A DNA stretch of 64,000 nucleotides from Sphingomonas sp. LY54 (GTDB taxonomy: Bacteria > Pseudomonadota > Alphaproteobacteria > Sphingomonadales > Sphingomonadaceae). The stretch lies in the NCBI RefSeq assembly GCF_035594035.1, contig NZ_CP141588.1:2510501-2574500 (forward strand), written 5' to 3'. The translations under genes and the position numbers were made by a program. Every line of letters starts with the position of its first letter. Position 1 is the stretch's first letter. Positions 46,958-55,676 of this stretch are shown piece after piece. Below the pieces are notes generated by a model that was not told the DNA's origin, searched no databases, and saw only the letters and a program-made list of their open reading frames with translations.

Positions 46958-49900
46958 ATGCGTGCTTCGATTTCACTGAAAACGGTGCTTTTCTCCGGGG
47001 GCGCTTTCGTAGCGCTGGCGATGGCAGGGGCTGCCTCGGCGCAGGCCACGGACGCGACGGCGCAAACCAGTGCGACGACAGCCGAAGAGAATCGGGACAT
47101 CCTCATCACCGGTACGCGCATCGTCCGCGACGGGTATCAGGCGCCCACTCCGCTCACCGTACTGACCCAGGAGGACATCCAGAATTCCTCCCCGACCAAC
47201 AATATTGCCGACTTCGTCAACCAGCTGCCCTCGCTCGCCGGTTCGACGCGGCCGTCCAACTCGCGCCTGAACCTCAGCAGCGGCCAGGCCGGCATCAACG
47301 CGCTCAACCTGCGCAACCTCGGCGAGGTCCGCACCCTGGTGCTGCTCGACGGCCGGCGCTCGGTCGCCTCGACGATCACCGGCCTGGTCGACGTCAACAC
47401 GATCCCGCAGATGCTGGTCGATCGAGTCGAAGTGGTCACGGGCGGCGCTTCGGCGACCTACGGCTCGGACGCCGTCGGCGGCGTCGTCAACTTTATCCTC
47501 GACAAGAAGTTCGAGGGGCTGAAGATCGAGGCCGACAGCGGCATCACCGGCCACGGCGACGGCTTTAACTATTCGTTCGGCGCCGCCGGCGGCACGTCCT
47601 TCGCCGACGGCCGTGGCCATATCATCCTGAGCGGCGAGATCGCCCATCGCGACGGTATCTTCGAGGTGGACCGCGACTGGAACCACACCGGCTTCGTGCG
47701 CATCACCAATCCGGCTTACAATGCGACGACGAACAGCAGCGTCCCGCAATTCCTGGTCCGCACCCAGGTCGGCTCGACCAGTTCGACCCCGGGCAGCATC
47801 ATCCTCAACTCCGCGGGCGGGACGGCGAACCGGCTGCGCGGTATCTATTTCGGCCCGGGCGGATCGGTGAACCAGTTCCAGTACGGCGCGCTGAGCTTCC
47901 CGTCGCCGACCGGCTCGTCCCCTCCGACGCTGACACAGGGCGGCGATTGGCGGGTCAACGATACGGGGCGCCGCATCGGCCTCGACGCCGAGGACGATCG
48001 CCGCAGCCTGTTCGGCCGCGTGAGCTTCGACGTTGCCGACGGCGTCAGCCTGTTCGCCGAAGCCTCGTATAATTGGCAGGAAGTGCTCTTCAATGCGGGC
48101 CCGAACCTGTCGTCGACCACCAGCGCGCCGAATCGTGCCAACGTGGGCGTCGGCTCAGCGGGTGCGAGCACGCTCGCGGGCGACAACGCCTTCCTGATCC
48201 TGGCGCTGGGTCAGCAGCAGCTTGCCGACATCACCGCGGTGACGATCGGCACGAGCGCCGCCGATCTTCCCTACCGGCAGGCGAACAACAAGCGCGAGGT
48301 GCAGCGTTATGTGATCGGCGCCGAGGGCGATTTCGAGATGTTCGGCAACCGGGCGACGTGGGACGTCTATGGCCAATACGGTCGGGCCGATCTCCGCGAG
48401 CAGCTCCGCAACATCATGCACACCCAGCGTATCGCGAACGCCGTGGATGCGGTGTTCTCGGTGCCCGGCGACACGACGAGCCCGATCGTCTGCCGCATCA
48501 ATGCGGACGCCAACCCGAACAACAACGACGCCGGGTGCGTCCCGCTCAACCGCCTCGGCATCGGCGTCGCCAATCCGGCGGCGATCCCGTACATCCTCGG
48601 CGATCCCTATCGCGACGAGGTGGTGGAGCAGTTCGTCACCGGTGCGAACCTCAACTTCACGCCGTTCGCGACCTGGGCCGGCGATGTCAGCGTCGCCGTC
48701 GGCGGCGAATATCGCGAGGAGAAGATCACGGGCTTCGTGCCCACCGAGTTCCAGCCGGTGATCACGCCCAATCCGGCCGGCGGCGTCACCACGCTCAATG
48801 CCTGGTCGGTCGGCAACTATCTGCCGACAAACGGCAAATATGACGTGAAGGAGGCCTATCTCGAGACGGTGGTGCCGCTCGGCTTCGGCCTCGAATTCAA
48901 CGGCGCGGCACGCTTCACCGACTATTCGAGCTCGGGCTCGGTCACGACCTGGCGTGCCGGCGCGACGTGGCAGCCCATCGACGATATCCGCTTCCGTGTC
49001 ACGCGCTCGCGCGACATCCGCGCGCCCAACCTGAACGAGCTGTTCCAGGCGGGTTCCTCGAACACCGACTCGGTGCGCAACCCGTTCTTCGTTCCGGGGC
49101 AGCAGAATCCCGGACCGGGCACCGGCGTCTTCGGATCGAGCATTTCTTACTCGGCGACCGCCACCGGCAATCCCAACCTGCGTCCGGAAAAGGCCGATTC
49201 GTGGAATCTCGGCGCGGTCGTTTCGCCGCGTTTCCTGCCGGGCTTCAGCGCCTCCGTCGATTATTTCCGCATCGAGATGAACGACGTGATCGACTTCCTC
49301 TCGGCGCAGGACATTGTCGACCGCTGCTTCGAGGGCAATGCGGAATATTGCGCCGCCATCACCCAGGATCCGAACAGCTCGGCACGCATCCTGCTGCGCA
49401 ACCAGCCGTTCAACTTCGCCAGCAAGCTCGTGCGCGGCGTCGACTTCGACGCTTCCTACAGGCTGCCTCTGGCGAATGTCTTTGCTGGCGCCGACGGCAC
49501 CTTCACGCTGCGCGGCGTGGCGACGCGCTACATCGACAACATCACCGACACGGGCGTTTCCGGGGTGACCCCCGTCAATACCGTCGGCGCCAACGGCGGC
49601 CAGTACAGCACGCCGACGTGGATCTACCGCATCAACGCCAGCTACGACACGTCGGGCTACTCGCTGACGGCGGTGGGACGCGGCGTGAGCTCCGGCAAAT
49701 ATGTCGCCAACGGCATCGAGTGCCAGACCACCTGTCCGGTCTCGACCTCGCAATTCCCGACCTATGACAACAATCACGTGTCGGGCGCCTTCTACGTCGA
49801 TCTCAACGCGACCGTGAAGTTCGACGCGCTCGGCCGCGGCGACGGGGCCTTCTTCATCAACGTCACCAACGTGTTCGATGCCAAGCCGATCCTCCTCCCG

Positions 49901-49984
49901 GAGACCGGCCTGGCGGCGAACAGCACCTATAGCGACCTGCTCGGACGCGCCTTCCGCGCCGGCGTTCGCCTGAAGCTGCGCTAA
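46958..49984 (+). CDS. TonB-dependent outer-membrane receptor
   Basis: A 1008-residue receptor with signal peptide (LFSGGAFVALAMAGAASAQ). The plug domain (about 45-180) contains ILITGTRI, a TonB-box region near the N-terminus, VRTLVLLDGRRSV and VEVVTGGASATYGSDAVGGV; the barrel follows and ends in FRAGVRLKLR with a terminal aromatic-poor strand. The sequence GGASATYGSDAVGGVVNFIL is characteristic of the large sphingomonad/xanthomonad family of peptide or carbohydrate receptors. The substrate cannot be told; proximity to peptidase and muropeptide genes suggests peptides. Confidence 0.95.
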   Translation: MRASISLKTVLFSGGAFVALAMAGAASAQATDATAQTSATTAEENRDILITGTRIVRDGYQAPTPLTVLTQEDIQNSSPTNNIADFVNQLPSLAGSTRPSNSRLNLSSGQAGINALNLRNLGEVRTLVLLDGRRSVASTITGLVDVNTIPQMLVDRVEVVTGGASATYGSDAVGGVVNFILDKKFEGLKIEADSGITGHGDGFNYSFGAAGGTSFADGRGHIILSGEIAHRDGIFEVDRDWNHTGFVRITNPAYNATTNSSVPQFLVRTQVGSTSSTPGSIILNSAGGTANRLRGIYFGPGGSVNQFQYGALSFPSPTGSSPPTLTQGGDWRVNDTGRRIGLDAEDDRRSLFGRVSFDVADGVSLFAEASYNWQEVLFNAGPNLSSTTSAPNRANVGVGSAGASTLAGDNAFLILALGQQQLADITAVTIGTSAADLPYRQANNKREVQRYVIGAEGDFEMFGNRATWDVYGQYGRADLREQLRNIMHTQRIANAVDAVFSVPGDTTSPIVCRINADANPNNNDAGCVPLNRLGIGVANPAAIPYILGDPYRDEVVEQFVTGANLNFTPFATWAGDVSVAVGGEYREEKITGFVPTEFQPVITPNPAGGVTTLNAWSVGNYLPTNGKYDVKEAYLETVVPLGFGLEFNGAARFTDYSSSGSVTTWRAGATWQPIDDIRFRVTRSRDIRAPNLNELFQAGSSNTDSVRNPFFVPGQQNPGPGTGVFGSSISYSATATGNPNLRPEKADSWNLGAVVSPRFLPGFSASVDYFRIEMNDVIDFLSAQDIVDRCFEGNAEYCAAITQDPNSSARILLRNQPFNFASKLVRGVDFDASYRLPLANVFAGADGTFTLRGVATRYIDNITDTGVSGVTPVNTVGANGGQYSTPTWIYRINASYDTSGYSLTAVGRGVSSGKYVANGIECQTTCPVSTSQFPTYDNNHVSGAFYVDLNATVKFDALGRGDGAFFINVTNVFDAKPILLPETGLAANSTYSDLLGRAFRAGVRLKLR

Positions 49985-50078
49985 GGCACGGCGCTCCTGC
50001 GCAGCCGCGGTCCGACAAGGGCGGCGGCTGCCGGGATGGCCGCCTGTCCTGCACGCGGCCCAATATCGGGAACGAGTG

Positions 50079-51350
50079 ATGTCTGCTTTCCACCTGCGCG
50101 ACGGGGTGACCCATTGCGAGGCCGTTCCCCTGCCGGCGATCGCGCAGGCGGTCGGCACGCCGGTCTACGTCTACTCGGCCGATGCGATGCGCGGCCAGGC
50201 GCGGGCCCTTCGCGCCGCTCTGTCGGCGCTCGACAACCCGCTGATCGCTTATGCCGTCAAGGCCAATCCCAATATCGCGGTCCTGACCACGCTGGCCGCC
50301 GAGGGGCTCGGCGCCGACGTCGTCTCGGGCGGAGAATATCGCCGGGCGCGCGCCGCCGGGATCGCGCCCGAAAAGATCGTCTTCTCCGGGGTCGGCAAGA
50401 CCGCGGACGAGATGCGGCTCGCGCTCGCCGGCGGGCTCTGCCAGTTCAATCTCGAATCCTTCGCCGAGGCCGAGATGCTCTCGGAGGTCGCGGCCTCGAT
50501 GGGCCTGACCGCGCCGGTGGCGTTCCGCGTCAATCCCGATGTCGATGCCGGCACCCACGCGAAGATCTCGACCGGCGCCGCGCACAACAAGTTCGGCATC
50601 CCGATCGGCGAAATGCCGGCCGCGTGCGCCGCGCTGCGTGACCTGCCCGGCCTCCGGCTCCGCGGCCTCGCCGTCCATATCGGAAGCCAGCTCACCAGCC
50701 TCGCGCCGCTGGAGTCGGCGATCGCCAAGCTCGGCGCTGCGATCGCGGAGCTGCGCGCACAGGGCCATGAGATCCACACTGCCGATCTCGGCGGCGGCCT
50801 CGGCATCGCTTATGATCCCGCGCTGCTGCCGCCGCCGAGCCCCGCAGATTATGGCGCGATGGTCGAACGCCTTACCCGTGGCTGGAACGTGCGGCTGATC
50901 TTCGAACCCGGCCGGCTGATCGTCGGCAATGCCGGGATCCTCCTCACCGAGGTCATCCGCGTGAAGCCCGGCGCGACAGGTCCGTTCGTGATCGTCGACG
51001 CGGCGATGAACGACCTGATGCGGCCGAGCCTCTACGACGCCTGGCACGCGATCGACGCGGTCGCGCCGACTGGCGAAGAGATGGTCGCAGACGTGGTCGG
51101 CCCGGTCTGCGAGAGCGGCGACGTGTTCGCGGCGGCGCGCCGGCTCGACCGGGTCGAGGCGGGCGATCTGGTCGCGATCGGCACGGCCGGCGCCTATGCG
51201 GCGACCATGGCCAGCACCTACAATTCCCGCGCACTGGCGCCGGAAGTGCTGGTCGATGGATCCGACTGGGCCATCGTCCGCCCGCGCCGCGGCGACGAAG
51301 CCTATCTCGCCGACGAAAGCGTCCCGGCCTGGCTGGGGCAGGCGGGATAG
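50079..51350 (+). CDS. lysA: Diaminopimelate decarboxylase
   Basis: A 423-residue PLP enzyme making L-lysine from meso-diaminopimelate. Motifs: the PLP lysine in LIAYAVKANPN, LGADVVSGGEYRRA, RVNPDVDAGTHAKISTG, HIGSQLT, the Gly-rich phosphate loop in ADLGGGLGIAY, EPGRLIVGNAG and the active-site Cys in GPVCESGDVF. ATG 50079 is used; GTG 50076 is adjacent. No lysine riboswitch is apparent in the 94-bp upstream region, which contains a GC-rich inverted repeat. Confidence 0.97.
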   Translation: MSAFHLRDGVTHCEAVPLPAIAQAVGTPVYVYSADAMRGQARALRAALSALDNPLIAYAVKANPNIAVLTTLAAEGLGADVVSGGEYRRARAAGIAPEKIVFSGVGKTADEMRLALAGGLCQFNLESFAEAEMLSEVAASMGLTAPVAFRVNPDVDAGTHAKISTGAAHNKFGIPIGEMPAACAALRDLPGLRLRGLAVHIGSQLTSLAPLESAIAKLGAAIAELRAQGHEIHTADLGGGLGIAYDPALLPPPSPADYGAMVERLTRGWNVRLIFEPGRLIVGNAGILLTEVIRVKPGATGPFVIVDAAMNDLMRPSLYDAWHAIDAVAPTGEEMVADVVGPVCESGDVFAAARRLDRVEAGDLVAIGTAGAYAATMASTYNSRALAPEVLVDGSDWAIVRPRRGDEAYLADESVPAWLGQAG

Positions 51351-51902
51351 CGTCCGGCAAAGCGGGGGAGGCGTGGCCCAAATGACGGGACCACCATGGA
51401 CTGGCTTTGAGAATCCAGCATTTCGGTGGCGTTGGCGATCCTGACAACCTTACATCCGCAACGCCAATTGACCGGTACCCCTTGCCCGACCATTCGCAAT
51501 GACCTTTTCCGGTCCTGCGAGAATTTGCTCCCAGAGGGGCACGCATCTACCGGCGGGCTGAGGCAACTCAAGATCTCTAGGCGCAGAGAAGGGAGCATCC
51601 GCAGTGGCGGCGCATGTGCAAAGAGCCATGGAAGGATTGCCTTGCGCGCAGTTGCTCGGCCGGAATTACAGGCTCCCGAACACCTTGTAGAAATCTGCTC
51701 TGACCCACCCAGCTTCGCCCCGCCCGATTTGTGGATGCCCTGCCATGAATCTCGGGACGTTATTGAAGCGTATTCCTGTGCGGAGGGCTATTTCCGGGGT
51801 GGCGATGAAGCGTTGAAGACTAAAGAGGATTGCTTGCTACGGCTATCGCAAGGTTGGCGAAGGAGAAGGGTAAGGGGGTCCCAATACCAAACGGCGTTTA
51901 AA
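51351..51902. other. Non-coding stretch next to tRNA-Arg
   Basis: About 550 bp between lysA and the 3' end of the tRNA. No convincing gene: an open frame at 51426-51944 runs into the tRNA and has no family character. Base composition is less GC-rich than the flanks. The position at a tRNA 3' end suits a decayed integration scar, but I found no repeat of the tRNA end. Confidence 0.5.
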
Positions 51903-51979
51903 TGGCGCGCCCGGCAGGAGTCGAACCTGCGGCCTCAAGATTAGAAGTCTCGTGCTCTATCCAACTGAGCTACGGGCGC
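51903..51979 (-). tRNA. tRNA-Arg (TCT), CCA encoded
   Basis: Reading the minus strand from 51979: acceptor GCGCCCG, D-arm GCTCAGTTGGATAGAGC, anticodon stem-loop with CTTCTAA giving anticodon TCT, T-arm GCAGGTTCGACTCCTGC, acceptor CGGGCGC, discriminator G and genomic CCA (51905-51903). Decodes AGA/AGG, rare codons in this GC-rich genome. Confidence 0.97.
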
Positions 51980-52039
51980 GCGACGCCTCGCTCTAGCGCG
52001 CTTTCCAGCGGAGCGGAACACCGCTAATCATCGGCGGCG

Positions 52040-52780
52040 ATGCACGGGGGGCGGATCAGGAAGATCGAGGGGGCGGAGGCCGGCGGGCGCCGCTTCGCCT
52101 ATTTCGACTATGTGATGGCGGCGTTCGTCACCGTCATCCTGCTCTCCAACATCCTCGGCGCCGGCAAGGTCGCGACCGTCGATTTGCCCGGCATCGGCGC
52201 ATGGCCGTTCGGGGCCGGCATCCTCTTCTTCCCGGTCTCCTACGTGATCGGCGACGTGCTGACGGAGGTCTATGGCTATGCCCGTGCGCGCCGCGTGATC
52301 TGGGCGGGCTTTGCCGCCTTGCTGTTCATGGCCTTCATGGCGTGGGTCGTGGTGGCGCTGCCGCCGGCGCCGGGCTGGCAGGGGCAGGCGGCCTATGAGA
52401 GCGTGTTCGGCCAGGTGCCGCGCATCGTCTTCGCCTCGATGCTGGCCTTCTGCGCCGGGGAGTTCGCCAATTCCTACGTGCTGGCGCGGATGAAGCTGCT
52501 GACGCAGGGACGGCACCTCTGGACGCGCACGATCGGCTCGACCTTCGTCGGCCAGGGCATCGACAGCCTGATCTTCTATCCGCTCGCTTTCTACGGCCTG
52601 TGGGACAATGAGACGTTACTGATCGTCCTCGTCACCCAGTTCGCGCTGAAGGTCGGCTGGGAGGTCCTGCTGACGCCCGCCACTTATGCCGCGGTCGGCT
52701 GGCTCAAGCGGCGCGAAGGCGTCGACATTTTCGACAAGGGCACGGACTTCAACCCGTTCCGCACCAGGATCCCATCATGA
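52040..52780 (+). CDS. yhhQ: Queuosine precursor transporter (YhhQ/QueT type)
   Basis: A 246-residue membrane protein of the queuosine precursor transporter family (imports preQ0/preQ1). The family signature is clear in VMAAFVTVILLSNILGAGKV, FFPVSYVIGDVLTEVYGYAR, CAGEFANSYVLARMK and TIGSTFVGQGIDSLIFYPLA. About six helices. ATG 52040 lies close to the tRNA gene and opposite to it. It overlaps the following small membrane protein gene by 4 bp. Confidence 0.92.
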   Translation: MHGGRIRKIEGAEAGGRRFAYFDYVMAAFVTVILLSNILGAGKVATVDLPGIGAWPFGAGILFFPVSYVIGDVLTEVYGYARARRVIWAGFAALLFMAFMAWVVVALPPAPGWQGQAAYESVFGQVPRIVFASMLAFCAGEFANSYVLARMKLLTQGRHLWTRTIGSTFVGQGIDSLIFYPLAFYGLWDNETLLIVLVTQFALKVGWEVLLTPATYAAVGWLKRREGVDIFDKGTDFNPFRTRIPS

Positions 52781-53091
52781 GCATTTTCCAGAGCGCCAAG
52801 CTGTTCCTCGTCGAGACGACCGACCTCAGCAAGGACGCGCTCCATATCTATGTCGGCCTCGGCGTGATGCTGCTGGTCGTGATCGTCCTTCGCAAGTCGC
52901 TCGCAGACTGGCGCCCGCTCGCCGCCGTCGCCCTGGCGGCGGTCGCGGGGGAGGTGTGGGACGTGATCGACACGCTCAGCCACGGCGGCACGCCGCGGTG
53001 GAGCCTCAACGGCAAGGACGTCTGGAACACGATGTTCTGGCCGACGATCCTGTTCGGGCTCGCCCGCTTCACCCGCATCCTCAAGAGATGA
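52777..53091 (+). CDS. Small inner-membrane protein, unknown
   Basis: A 104-residue protein with two to three hydrophobic segments (ALHIYVGLGVMLLVVIVL, LAAVALAAVAGEVWDVI, TMFWPTILFGLARF). Between them are acidic and Asn/Trp residues (SLNGKDVWNTMFW) in a pattern reminiscent of VanZ-like proteins, but this is weak. Translationally coupled to yhhQ by an ATGA overlap. I do not recognise a function. Confidence 0.75.
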   Translation: MSIFQSAKLFLVETTDLSKDALHIYVGLGVMLLVVIVLRKSLADWRPLAAVALAAVAGEVWDVIDTLSHGGTPRWSLNGKDVWNTMFWPTILFGLARFTRILKR

Positions 53092-53095
53092 GGCG

Positions 53096-53563
53096 CTAGG
53101 CCCGCTCGATCGCGGCGATGTCGATCTTGCCCATCTCCATCATCGCCTGCATCACGCGCCGGGCGCGGTCCGGGTCCGGGTCGCTCATCAGCTCCATCAA
53201 TCGCCGCGGCACGATCTGCCAGGACAGGCCGAACCGATCCTTGAGCCAGCCGCACTGGCTTGGGCTGCCGCCGTCGGCGGTGAGCGCGTCCCAGAGCCGG
53301 TCGACCTCGACCTGGTCGTCGCAGGCGATCATGAACGAGACCGCTTCTGTGAAGTGGAAGAGCGGGCCGCCGTTCAAGGCGAGGTAGCTCTGGCCGGCCA
53401 GGGTGAACTCGACCGTCAGCACCGCGCCCTCGGGCGTGCTCGGATTGTCGGCCGGCGAGCGCATCACCTTGTCGATCCGGCTGTCGGGCAGCAGCGACAC
53501 GTAGAAATTCGCCGCTTCCTCGGCCTGGCCGTCATACCAGAGGCAGGGGGTGATCCTGGACAT
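53096..53563 (-). CDS. VOC-family protein (PhnB/3-demethylubiquinone-methyltransferase-like)
   Basis: A 155-residue vicinal-oxygen-chelate protein of the PhnB-like group. The pattern ITPCLWYDGQAEEAANFYVS, then TVEFTLAGQSYLALNGG, FTEAVSFMIACDDQVEVDRL and CGWLKDRFGLSWQIVP is diagnostic. These proteins are dimers of two beta-alpha-beta-beta-beta units and often bind metals, but many have no assigned reaction. Last gene of the minus-strand VOC/DUF1428 operon; it starts 11 bp after the preceding stop. Confidence 0.88.
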   Translation of the reverse strand: MSRITPCLWYDGQAEEAANFYVSLLPDSRIDKVMRSPADNPSTPEGAVLTVEFTLAGQSYLALNGGPLFHFTEAVSFMIACDDQVEVDRLWDALTADGGSPSQCGWLKDRFGLSWQIVPRRLMELMSDPDPDRARRVMQAMMEMGKIDIAAIERA

Positions 53564-53574
53564 GGATGGCTCCT

Positions 53575-54423
53575 TCAGGCTTGCCGCGCGCCGACCAGCG
53601 CGAAGGTCGCGCCCTGCGGATCGGCGCCGATGATGATGTGATCGCCGCCCGGGACCTCCGACGGCCCGTGCAGGATCGTCCCTCCTTCCGCCTGGGCGGT
53701 CGCGGCCGCCCGCTCGATGTCGGGCACTCGGAAATAGAAGGTCCAGCCTGCGGGCGCGCCTTCGGGGCGGGTCATCATCGCGCCAATCGTGCCGCTGCCC
53801 TCGCAGCCCTCGCCGGTCGCGGCGGCGGGGAGGGTGATGAACTGGTAAATGCCCATCTTTCCCATATCCATCGCGTCGCCCTTCGCCCAGCCGAACGCGC
53901 CGGCGTAGAAAGCGAAGGCGCCTTCCTGGTCGGTGGTCGAAAGCTCGTTCCAGCTGCAGTGGCCGGGTAGGTTGGGCGCGAAGGCTTGGCTGGTCTCGTC
54001 GCTCGCGCCCTGCATCATGTAGAAGGGCACGCCCTGCGGATCGGCAAGCAGACTGAAGCGGCCGACATCGGGGATGTCGGTCGGCGGCATATGGACGGTC
54101 GCGCCCGCCGCCTGGGCCTCGGCCACAGCGGCGTCGACGTCGGCGACGCCGATATAGCCGAGCCAGCCCGGCCGCATGCCGGACTCCGCGGCGTCGGGCG
54201 GGATCGCCATCAGGCCGGCGACATCGCCGGTGCCCGCGTTGAGCAGGGTGTAGCTCATGTCCGGCTGCCCCGAATCCCTCGCGGTCCAGCCGACGACCTT
54301 GCCATAGAAGGCGGCCGCGGCGTCGGGATCGCGGGTAAGGAGTTCATACCAGACGAAGCTGCCATGCTGCGTGGCGGGCTGCGTCGCGGCGGGCGCGGCG
54401 CGGTCGTCGATCAGGTCGGACAT
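53575..54423 (-). CDS. Two-domain VOC (glyoxalase-like) protein
   Basis: A 282-residue protein of two tandem glyoxalase/bleomycin-resistance domains (about 20-145 and 150-280). Domain 1 starts GSFVWYELLTRDPDAAAAFY, with HMPPTDIPDVGRFSLLADPQ; domain 2 starts GHCSWNELSTTDQEGAFAFY and ends GGDHIIIGADPQGATFALVG. ATG 54423 (AAGGG 7 nt upstream) is used; the frame is open to 54579 but that is in the DUF1428 gene. Function unknown; part of a four-gene operon under a divergent HxlR regulator. Confidence 0.88.
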   Translation of the reverse strand: MSDLIDDRAAPAATQPATQHGSFVWYELLTRDPDAAAAFYGKVVGWTARDSGQPDMSYTLLNAGTGDVAGLMAIPPDAAESGMRPGWLGYIGVADVDAAVAEAQAAGATVHMPPTDIPDVGRFSLLADPQGVPFYMMQGASDETSQAFAPNLPGHCSWNELSTTDQEGAFAFYAGAFGWAKGDAMDMGKMGIYQFITLPAAATGEGCEGSGTIGAMMTRPEGAPAGWTFYFRVPDIERAAATAQAEGGTILHGPSEVPGGDHIIIGADPQGATFALVGARQA

Positions 54424-54440
54424 TGCAGGCCCTTTCGAAT

Positions 54441-55160
54441 TCAGGCGTCGAGGATCGGTGCGAAGCCGCCATAGATCATGCGCTTGCCGTCGAACGGCAT
54501 CGGCTCCTCGCCCGGCTTCATCCGCTCGTCGGCCATGATCTTGGCCCAGCCGGCGTCGCGCGCTTCTCGCGAGGGCCATTCCACCCAGGAGAAGACGACC
54601 ACCTCGTCCTCCTCCGCCTTCACCGCGCCCTTGAAGTCGGTCACCTTGCCGTCGGGGACGTCGTCGGCCCAGGTCTCGACGATCCGGGTCGCGCCATGCT
54701 CGCGGAAGATCGGCGCCAGCTTGGCGGCGATCCGGCGATATTCCTCTTTTTTGTCGGCCTTGACCGGCACCAGATAGCCGTCGGCAAAGCCCATCTCGGC
54801 GCCGCCGCCTTCGTCGACCAGGGGAGCGAAGCCGCCGAAGATCATGCGCTTGCCGTCGAACGGCATGGTTGCACCCATCTGCTCCATGCGGGGATCGCTC
54901 ATCATCTTCTGGTTGGCGGCGTCGCGCGCTTCCTTCGACGGATATTCGAACCAGGAGAAGACCACGACCTCGCCCTCCTCGGCCTTCACCGCGCCCTTGA
55001 AGTCGGTGACCTTGCCGTCGGGGACGTCGACTCCCCAGGCCTCGACATGGCGGGACACGCCGAAATCCTTGAACAAGGGCGCGGCATTTGCCGCGTGCTT
55101 ACGGTAAGCCTCCTTGTTGTCGGCGGGGACGGGGACCACAAATCCTTCGACATAGGTCAT
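54441..55160 (-). CDS. Tandem-duplicated DUF1428 protein
   Basis: A 239-residue protein made of two DUF1428 units (about 1-118 and 120-239), each normally a stand-alone protein of about 118 residues. The repeats share KVTDFKGAVKAEE, EVVVFSW, SREARDA/SKEARDA and MPFDGKRMI-GGFAP nearly unchanged, so the duplication is recent enough to see at DNA level. DUF1428 proteins adopt a dimeric ferredoxin-like (ABM-like) fold; joining two copies would make a covalent dimer. The gene is in a VOC operon. No catalytic residue is known. Confidence 0.9.
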   Translation of the reverse strand: MTYVEGFVVPVPADNKEAYRKHAANAAPLFKDFGVSRHVEAWGVDVPDGKVTDFKGAVKAEEGEVVVFSWFEYPSKEARDAANQKMMSDPRMEQMGATMPFDGKRMIFGGFAPLVDEGGGAEMGFADGYLVPVKADKKEEYRRIAAKLAPIFREHGATRIVETWADDVPDGKVTDFKGAVKAEEDEVVVFSWVEWPSREARDAGWAKIMADERMKPGEEPMPFDGKRMIYGGFAPILDA

Positions 55161-55182
55161 CTCATCTCTCCTCTCGGCTGTG

Positions 55183-55617
55183 TCAGGCTTCGACCGTCTC
55201 GGGCCGCATCGCCGCCGTGGCCGCCGCCATGTCCATCCACATCACTTCCCAGATGTGGCCGTCGGGATCCTCGAAGCTGCGGCCGTACATGAAACCATAA
55301 TCCTGCGTCGGGCAGGGGTCGACCCGCCCGCCGGCCACTTCGGCGCGTGCCACGGTCGCATCGACCTCTTGGCGGCTGTCGGCAGACAGGCAGATCAGCA
55401 CTTCTGTCGCGCGGTGGGCGTCGACGATCGGCTTGGAGACGAACTGGCGGAACTTGTCGTGGGTCAGCAGCATGGCGTGGATCGTCTCGGAAAAGACGAT
55501 GCAACTCGCCGTGTCGTCGCTGAACTGCGGGTTCTTCACGGCACCGAGCGCTTCATAGAAAGCGGTCGCGCTCGGAAGGTCGGACACCGGCAAATTGACG
55601 AAGATGAGCTTGGACAT
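55183..55617 (-). CDS. VOC-family glyoxalase-like protein
   Basis: A 144-residue single-unit VOC protein starting MSKLIFVNLPVSDLPSATAF and ending in DPDGHIWEVMWMD, a common glyoxalase-like pattern with a candidate metal His and Glu (GHIWEVMW). ATG 55617 has GGGAGAGG upstream; the 19-residue extension is unlikely. First gene of the operon and divergent from the HxlR regulator over 59 bp, so likely its direct target. Confidence 0.88.
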   Translation of the reverse strand: MSKLIFVNLPVSDLPSATAFYEALGAVKNPQFSDDTASCIVFSETIHAMLLTHDKFRQFVSKPIVDAHRATEVLICLSADSRQEVDATVARAEVAGGRVDPCPTQDYGFMYGRSFEDPDGHIWEVMWMDMAAATAAMRPETVEA

Positions 55618-55676
55618 GGGCCTCTCCCGAATCATCTGTTTGTGTTTGATGCGCTCGCGAGTTAATAAACGCAACT

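Noticed and set aside
51426..51944. 172-codon frame upstream of and into tRNA-Arg
   Set aside because: It runs into the tRNA, the classic false call ending in the RARQESNLRPQD-type translation of tRNA antisense, and has no domain.
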